A stretch of 64,000 nt of DNA from Schistocerca nitens (Eukaryota; Arthropoda; Insecta; Orthoptera; Acrididae), in the NCBI RefSeq assembly GCF_023898315.1, contig NC_064621.1, positions 132,616,521-132,680,520 on the forward strand, read 5' to 3'. Positions 56,401 to 64,000 of this stretch are shown piece after piece. Numbering within the stretch: position 1 is the stretch's first letter; every line of letters starts with the position of its first letter. The notes below the pieces were generated by a model. It was not told the DNA's origin. It ran no database searches and saw only the letters and a list, made by a program, of their open reading frames with translations. Made by a program: the position numbers and the translations under genes.

Positions 56401-59400
56401 CATACACTCCCCTCCTTCAGAGCTCTGCAAACTGAAGACAGAGGAGAGGGTTAAAGACGAATATTGAATGTTTGTACCACATCTAAGAACAGTAGAGCCG
56501 TAATAAGGGACAATGTGAGTTCTAGTGGTGTAACGGGATGGAAAGGTGGGGCAACAGGTTATAAGCGTCTGGGAAACTAGATCATCGGATGGTGGTCATA
56601 CACTCCCCTCCTTCAGAGCTCTGCAAACTGAAGACAGAGGAGAGGGTTAAAGACAAATATTGAATGTTTGTACCACATCTAAGAACAGTAGAGCCGTAAT
56701 AAGGGACAATGTGAGTTCTAGTGGTGTAACGGGATGGAAAGGTGGGGCAACAGGTTATAAGCGTCGGGGAAACTAGATCATCGGATGGCGGTCATACACT
56801 CCCCTCCTTCAGAGCTCTGCAAACTGAAGACAGAGGAGAGGGTTAAAGACGAATATTGAATGTTTGTACCACATCTTAGAACAGTAGAGCCGTAATAAGG
56901 GACAATGTGAGTTCTAGTGGTGTAACGGGATGGAAAGGTGGGGCAACAGGTTATAAGCATCTGGGAAACTAGATCATCGGATGGTGGTCATACATTCCCC
57001 TCCTTCAGAGCTCTGCAAACTGAAGACAGAGGAGAGGGTTAAAGACGAATATTGAATGTTTGTACCACATCTAAGAACAGTAGAGCCGTAATAAGGGACA
57101 ATGTGAGTTCTAGTGGTGTAACGGGATGGAAAGGTGGGGCAACAGGTTATAAGCGTCTGGGAAACTAGATCATCGGATGGTGGTCATACACTCCCCTCCT
57201 TCAGAGCTCTGCAAACTGAAGACAGAGGAGAGGGTTAAAGACGAATATTGAATGTTTGTACCACATCTAAGAACAGTAGAGCCGTAATAAGGGACAATGT
57301 GAGTTCTAGTGGTGTAACGGGATGGAAAGGTGGGGCAACAGGTTATAAGCGTCTGGGAAACTAGATCATCGGATGGTGGTCATACACTCCCCTCCTTCAG
57401 AGCTCTGCAAACTGAAGACAGAGGAGAGGGTTAAAGACGAATATTGAATGTTTGTACCACATCTAAGAACAGTAGAGCCGTAATAAGGGACAATGTGAGT
57501 TCTAGTGGTGTAACGGGATGGAAAGGTGGGGCAACAGGTTATAAGCGTCTGGGAAACTAGATCATCGGATGGTGGTCATACACTCCCCTCCTTCAGAGCT
57601 CTGCAAACTGAAGACAGAGGAGAGGGTTAAAGACGAATATTGAATGTTTGTACCACATCTAAGAACAGTAGAGCCGTAATAAGGGACAATGTGAGTTCTA
57701 GTGGTGTAACGGGATGGAAAGGTGGGGCAACATGTTATAAGCGTCTGGGAAACTAGATCATCGGATGGTGGTCATACATTCCGCTCCTTCAGAGCTCTGC
57801 AAACTGAAGACAGAGGAGAGGGTTAAAGACGAATATTGAATGTTTGTACCACATCTAAGAACAGTAGAGCCGTAATAAGGGACAATGTGAGTTCTAGTGG
57901 TGTAACGGGATGGAAAGGTGGGGCAACAGGTTATAAGCGTCTGGGAAACTAGATCATCGGATGGTGGTCATACACTCCCCTCCTTCAGAGCTCTGCAAAC
58001 TGAAGACAGAGGAGAGGGTTAAAGACGAATATTGAATGTTTGTACCACATCTAAGAACAGTAGAGCCGTAATAAGGGACAATGTGAGTTCTAGTGGTGTA
58101 ACGGGATGGAAAGGTGGGGCAACAGGTTATAAGCGTCTGGGAAACTAGATCATCGGATGGTGGTCATACACTCCCCTCCTTCAGAGCTCTGCAAACTGAA
58201 GACAGAGGAGAGGGTTAAAGACGAATATTGAATGTTTGTACCACATCTAAGAACAGTAGAGCCGTAATAAGGGACAATGTGAGTTCTAGTGGTGTAACGG
58301 GATGGAAAGGTGGGGCAACAGGTTATAAGCGTCTGGGAAACTAGATCATCGGATGGTGGTCATACACTCCCCTCCTTCAGAGCTCTGCAAACTGAAGACA
58401 GAGGAGAGGGTTAAAGACGAATATTGAATGTTTGTACCACATCTAAGAACAGTAGAGCCGTAATAAGGGACAATGTGAGTTCTAGTGGTGTAACGGGATG
58501 GAAAGGTGGGGCAACAGGTTATAAGCGTCTGGGAAACTAGATCATCGGATGGTGGTCATACACTCCCCTCCTTCAGAGCTCTGCAAACTGAAGACAGAGG
58601 AGAGGGTTAAAGACGAATATTGAATGTTTGTACCACATCTAAGAACAGTAGAGCCGTAATAAGGGACAATGTGAGTTCTAGTGGTGTAACAGGATGGAAA
58701 GGTGGGGCAACAGGTTATAAGCGTCTGGGAAACTAGATCATCGGATGGTGGTCATACACTCCCCTCCTTCAGAGCTCTGCAAACTGAAGACAGAGGAGAG
58801 GGTTAAAGACGAATATTGAATGTTTGTACCACATCTAAGAACAGTAGAGCCGTAATAAGGGACAATGTGAGTTCTAGTGGTGTAACGGGATGGAAAGGTG
58901 GGGCAACAGGTTATAAGCGTCTGGGAAACTAGATCATCGGATGGTGGTCATACACTCCCCTCCTTCAGAGCTCTGCAAACTGAAGACAGAGGAGAGGGTT
59001 AAAGACGAATATTGAATGTTTGTACCACATCTAAGAACAGTAGAGCCGTAATAAGGGACAATGTGAGTTCTAGTGGTGTAACGGGATGGAAAGGTGGGGC
59101 AACAGGTTATAAGCGTCTGGGAAACTAGATCATCGGATGGTGGTCATACACTCCCCTCCTTCAGAGCTCTGCAAACTGAAGACAGAGGAGAGGGTTAAAG
59201 ACGAATATTGAATGTTTGTACCACATCTAAGAACAGTAGAGCCGTAATAAGGGACAATGTGAGTTCTAGTGGTGTAACGGGATGGAAAGGTGGGGCAACA
59301 GGTTATAAGCGTCTGGGAAACTAGATCATCGGATGGTGGTCATACACTCCCCTCCTTCAGAGCTCTGCAAACTGAAGACAGAGGAGAGGGTTAAAGACAA

Positions 59401-62400
59401 ATATTGAATGTTTGTACCACATCTAAGAACAGTAGAGCCGTAATAAGGGACAATGTGAGTTCTAGTGGTGTAACGGGATGGAAAGGTGGGGCAACAGGTT
59501 ATAAGGGTCTGGGAAACTAGATCATCGGATGGCGGTCATACACTCCCCTCCTTCAGAGCTCTGCAAACTGAAGACAGAGGAGAGGGTTAAAGACAAATAT
59601 TGAATGTTTGTACCACATCTAAGAACAGTAGAGCCGTAATAAAGGACAATGTGCGCTCTAGTGGCGTAACGGGATGGAAAGGTGGGGCAACAGGTTATAA
59701 GCGTCTGGGAAACTAGATCATCGGATGGTGGTCATACACTCCCCTCCTTCAGAGCTCTGCAAACTGAAGACAGAGGAGAGGGTTAAAGACAAATATTGAA
59801 TGTTTGTACCACATCTAAGAACAGTAGAGCCGTAATAAGGGACAATGTGAGTTCTAGTGGTGTAACGGGATGGAAAGGTGGGGCAACAGGTTATAAGCGT
59901 CGGGGAAACTAGATCATCGGATGGCGGTCATACACTCCCCTCCTTCAGAGCTCTGCAAACTGAAGACAGAGGAGAGGGTTAAAGACGAATATTGAATGTT
60001 TGTACCACATCTAAGAACAGTAGAGCCGTAATAAGGGACAATGTGAGTTCTAGTGGTGTAACGGGATGGAAAGGTGGGGCAACAGGTTATAAGCGTCTGG
60101 GAAACTAGATCATCGGATGGTGGTCATACACTCCCCTCCTTCAGAGCTCTGCAAACTGAAGACAGAGGAGAGGGTTAAAGACGAATATTGAATGTTTGTA
60201 CCACATCTAAGAACAGTAGAGCCGTAATAAGGGACAATGTGAGTTCTAGTGGTGTAACGGGATGGAAAGGTGGGGCAACAGGTTATAAGCGTCTGGGAAA
60301 CTAGATCATCGGATGGTGGTCATACACTCCCCTCCTTCAGAGCTCTGCAAACTGAAGACAGAGGAGAGGGTTAAAGACGAATATTGAATGTTTGTACCAC
60401 ATCTAAGAACAGTAGAGCCGTAATAAGGGACAATGTGAGTTCTAGTGGTGTAACGGGATGGAAAGGTGGGGCAACAGGTTATAAGCGTCTGGGAAACTAG
60501 ATCATCGGATGGTGGTCATACACTCCCCTCCTTCAGAGCTCTGCAAACTGAAGACAGAGGAGAGGGTTAAAGACGAAAATTGAATGTTTGTACCACATCT
60601 AAGAACAGTAGAGCCGTAATAAGGGACAATGTGAGTTCTAGTGGTGTAACGGGATGGAAAGGTGGGGCAACAGGTTATAAGCGTCTGGGAAACTAGATCA
60701 TCGGATGGTGGTCATACACTCCCCTCCTTCAGAGCTCTGCAAACTGAAGACAGAGGAGAGGGTTAAAGACGAATATTGAATGTTTGTACCACATCTAAGA
60801 ACAGTAGAGCCGTAATAAGGGACAATGTGAGTTCTAGTGGTGTAACGGGATGGAAAGGTGGGGCAACAGGTTATAAGCGTCTGGGAAACTAGATCATCGG
60901 ATGGTGGTCATACATTCCCCTCCTTCAGAGCTCTGCAAACTGAAGACAGAGGAGAGGGTTAAAGACGAATATTGAATGTTTGTACCACATCTAAGAACAG
61001 TAGAGCCGTAATAAGGGACAATGTGAGTTCTAGTGGTGTAACGGGATGGAAAGGTGGGGCAACAGGTTATAAGCGTCTGGGAAACTAGATCATCGGATGG
61101 TGGTCATACACTCCCCTCCTTCAGAGCTCTGCAAACTGAAGACAGAGGAGAGGGTTAAAGACGAATATTGAATGTTTGTACCACATCTAAGAACAGTAGA
61201 GCCGTAATAAGGGACAATGTGAGTTCTAGTGGTGTAACGGGATGGAAAGGTGGGGCAACAGGTTATAAGCGTCTGGGAAACTAGATCATCGGATGGTGGT
61301 CATACACTCCCCTCCTTCAGAGCTCTGCAAACTGAAGACAGAGGAGAGGGTTAAAGACGAATATTGAATGTTTGTACCACATCTAAGAACAGTAGAGCCG
61401 TAATAAGGGACAATGTGAGTTCTAGTGGTGTAACGGGATGGAAAGGTGGGGCAACAGGTTATAAGCGTCTGGGAAACTAGATCATCGGATGGTGGTCATA
61501 CACTCCCTCCTTCAGAGCTCTGCAAACTGAAGACAGAGGAGAGGGTTAAAGACGAATATTGAATGTTTGTACCACATCTAAGAACAGTAGAGCCGTAATA
61601 AGGGACAATGTGAGTTCTAGTGGTGTAACGGGATGGAAAGGTGGGGCAACAGGTTATAAGCGTCTGGGAAACTAGATCATCGGATGGTGGTCATACACTC
61701 CCCTCCTTCAGAGCTCTGCAAACTGAAGACAGAGGAGAGGGTTAAAGACGAATATTGAATGTTTGTACCACATCTAAGAACAGTAGAGCCGTAATAAGGG
61801 ACAATGTGAGTTCTAGTGGTGTAACGGGATGGAAAGGTGGGGCAACAGGTTATAAGCGTCTGGGAAACTAGATCATCGGATGGTGGTCATACACTCCCCT
61901 CCTTCAGAGCTCTGCAAACTGAAGACAGAGGAGAGGGTTAAAGACGAATATTGAATGTTTGTACCACATCTAAGAACAGTAGAGCCGTAATAAGGGACAA
62001 TGTGAGTTCTAGTGGTGTAACGGGATGGAAAGGTGGGGCAACAGGTTATAAGCGTCTGGGAAACTAGATCATCGGATGGTGGTCATACACTCCCCTCCTT
62101 CAGAGCTCTGCAAACTGAAGACAGAGGAGAGGGTTAAAGACGAATATTGAATGTTTGTACCACATCTAAGAACAGTAGAGCCGTAATAAGGGACAATGTG
62201 AGTTCTAGTGGTGTAACGGGATGGAAAGGTGGGGCAACAGGTTATAAGCGTCTGGGAAACTAGATCATCGGATGGTGGTCATACACTCCCCTCCTTCAGA
62301 GCTCTGCAAACTGAAGACAGAGGAGAGGGTTAAAGACAAATATTGAATGTTTGTACCACATCTAAGAACAGTAGAGCCGTAATAAGGGACAATGTGCGCT

Positions 62401-64000
62401 CTAGTGGCGTAACGGGATGGAAAGGTGGGGCAACAGGTTATAAGCGTCTGGGAAACTAGATCATCGGATGGTGGTCATACACTCCCCTCCTTCAGAGCTC
62501 TGCAAACTGAAGACAGAGGAGAGGGTTAAAGACGAATATTGAATGTTTGTACCACATCTAAGAACAGTAGAGCCGTAATAAGGGACAATGTGAGTTCTAG
62601 TGGTGTAACGGGATGGAAAGGTGGGGCAACAGGTTATAAGCGTCTGGGAAACTAGATCATCGGATGGTGGTCATACACTCCCCTCCTTCAGAGCTCTGCA
62701 AACTGAAGACAGAGGAGAGGGTTAAAGACGAATATTGAATGTTTGTACCACATCTAAGAACAGTAGAGCCGTAATAAGGGACAATGTGCGCTCTAGTGGC
62801 GTAACGGGATGGAAAGGTGGGGCAACAGGTTATAAGCGTCTGGGAAACTAGATCATCGGATGGTGGTCATACACTCCCCTCCTTCAGAGCTCTGCAAACT
62901 GAAGACAGAGGAGAGGGTTAAAGACGAATATTGAATGTTTGTACCACATCTAAGAACAGTAGAGCCGTAATAAGGGACAATGTGCGCTCTAGTGGCGTAA
63001 CGGGATGGAAAGGTGGGGCAACAGGTTATAAGCGTCTGGGAAACTAGATCATCGGATGGTGGTCATACACTCCCCTCCTTCAGAGCTCTGCAAACTGAAG
63101 ACAGAGGAGAGGGTTAAAGACGAATATTGAATGTTTGTACCACATCTAAGAACAGTAGAGCCGTAATAAGGGACAATGTGAGTTCTAGTGGTGTAACGGG
63201 ATGGAAAGGTGGGGCAACAGGTTATAAGCGTCTGGGAAACTAGATCATCGGATGGTGGTCATACACTCCCCTCCTTCAGAGCTCTGCAAACTGAAGACAG
63301 AGGAGAGGGTTAAAGACGAATATTGAATGTTTGTACCACATCTAAGAACAGTAGAGCCGTAATAAGGGACAATGTGAGTTCTAGTGGTGTAACGGGATGG
63401 AAAGGTGGGGCAACAGGTTATAAGCGTCTGGGAAACTAGATCATCGGATGGTGGTCATACACTCCCCTCCTTCAGAGCTCTGCAAACTGAAGACAGAGGA
63501 GAGGGTTAAAGACGAATATTGAATGTTTGTACCACATCTAAGAACAGTAGAGCCGTAATAAGGGACAATGTGAGTTCTAGTGGTGTAACGGGATGGAAAG
63601 GTGGGGCAACAGGTTATAAGCGTCTGGGAAACTAGATCATCGGATGGCGGTCATACACTCCCCTCCTTCAGAGCTCTGCAAACTGAAGACAGAGGAGAGG
63701 GTTAAAGACGAATATTGAATGTTTGTACCACATCTAAGAACAGTAGAGCCGTAATAAGGGACAATGTGAGTTCTAGTGGTGTAACGGGATGGAAAGGTGG
63801 GGCAACAGGTTATAAGCGTCTGGGAAACTAGATCATCGGATGGTGGTCATACACTCCCCTCCTTCAGAGCTCTGCAAACTGAAGACAGAGGAGAGGGTTA
63901 AAGACGAATATTGAATGTTTGTACCACATCTAAGAACAGTAGAGCCGTAATAAGGGACAATGTGAGTTCTAGTGGTGTAACGGGATGGAAAGGTGGGGCA
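47430..64000. repeat. 196-bp satellite DNA array, 84 full monomers plus a partial one
   Basis: The phase marker GAGGGTTAAAGAC recurs every 196 bp from 47430. From 47430 to 63893 there are 16463 bp, which is 84 x 196 minus the single 1-bp deletion seen near 61507 (CACTCCCTCC for CACTCCCCTCC). The last 108 bp start monomer 85, so the array continues past the window. Monomers are almost identical. Variable sites include GACAAAT/GACGAAT, GAGTTCTAGTGGTG/GCGCTCTAGTGGCG, GTCTGGG/GTCGGGG, GGTGG/GGCGG and CACTCC/CATTCC. The first monomer is the most diverged (GTTCGTA, AAGAGCAG, GCCATAAT). Each unit has stops in the frames examined and no conserved long frame; a small stem (CTTCAG ... CTGAAG) occurs in each. 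No CENP-B box was found. Confidence 0.98.

Noticed and set aside
56778..56960. 60-codon frame within the satellite
   Set aside because: It exists only because one monomer carries private changes (CATCTTAG, AAGCATCTGG); neighbouring monomers have stops in that frame.
47430..64000. Regularly spaced repeats as a CRISPR array
   Set aside because: The whole 196-bp unit is conserved with no unique spacers, and the context is an animal genome. It is satellite DNA.

Overview
The window is repeat-rich DNA from an animal nuclear genome, most likely a grasshopper or locust of the genus Schistocerca. The main clue is a tRNA-derived SINE with a head carrying pol III A and B boxes, which I recognise from Schistocerca. 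The dense mix of RTE-like, CR1-like and I/Jockey-like LINEs, Tc1/mariner elements and a TGTGGTGTCACC-type LTR fits that. The species cannot be fixed from this window. I found no host protein-coding gene, no rRNA gene and no authentic tRNA gene. Every recognisable open frame belongs to a mobile element and is broken.

Layout. 1-4334: minus-strand APE-type LINE with gag, endonuclease, partial RT and RNase H, missing its RT palm. 4431-5600 and 31376-32803: two inverted copies of an unclassified repeat (family A) with TA microsatellites. 6458-7852: complete but dead Tc1 element with TIRs and TA duplication. 8690-9060: GC-rich island. 9298-9499 and 11601-11794: two tRNA-derived SINEs with target-site duplications (TSDs), the second splitting a Tc1 transposase. 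9895-10942 and 23388-24435: inverted copies of another unknown repeat (family B). 13034-13972: foldback mariner with two 440-bp arms around 59 bp. 14080-14722: third Tc1 remnant with a 212-bp tandem duplication. 16534-17008: solo LTR. 20253-22010: CR1-group LINE remnant. 24425-25170: LTR-element gag remnant. 26230-29455: nearly full-length RTE-like LINE. 34736-35900: Harbinger-like MITE with about 270-bp TIRs that contain a tRNA-like module. 36640-44060: a minus-strand gag interrupted by a solo LTR, itself hit by a 46-bp SINE tail, and by a 3.4-kb LINE. 46434-47110: RTE endonuclease fragment.

47430-64000: a 196-bp tandem satellite with 84 full monomers plus 108 bp of an 85th. It runs off the window edge and no transposon interrupts it. 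Monomer variants show linked haplotypes, local dimer and trimer order, and a left-to-right change in type.

The strongest candidates for something unusual are the foldback mariner (a ready-made long hairpin for double-stranded RNA), the tRNA-like module inside the MITE arms, and the higher-order structure of the satellite. I do not see an undescribed multi-gene system. All identifications rest on reading motifs by eye; no database search was run.
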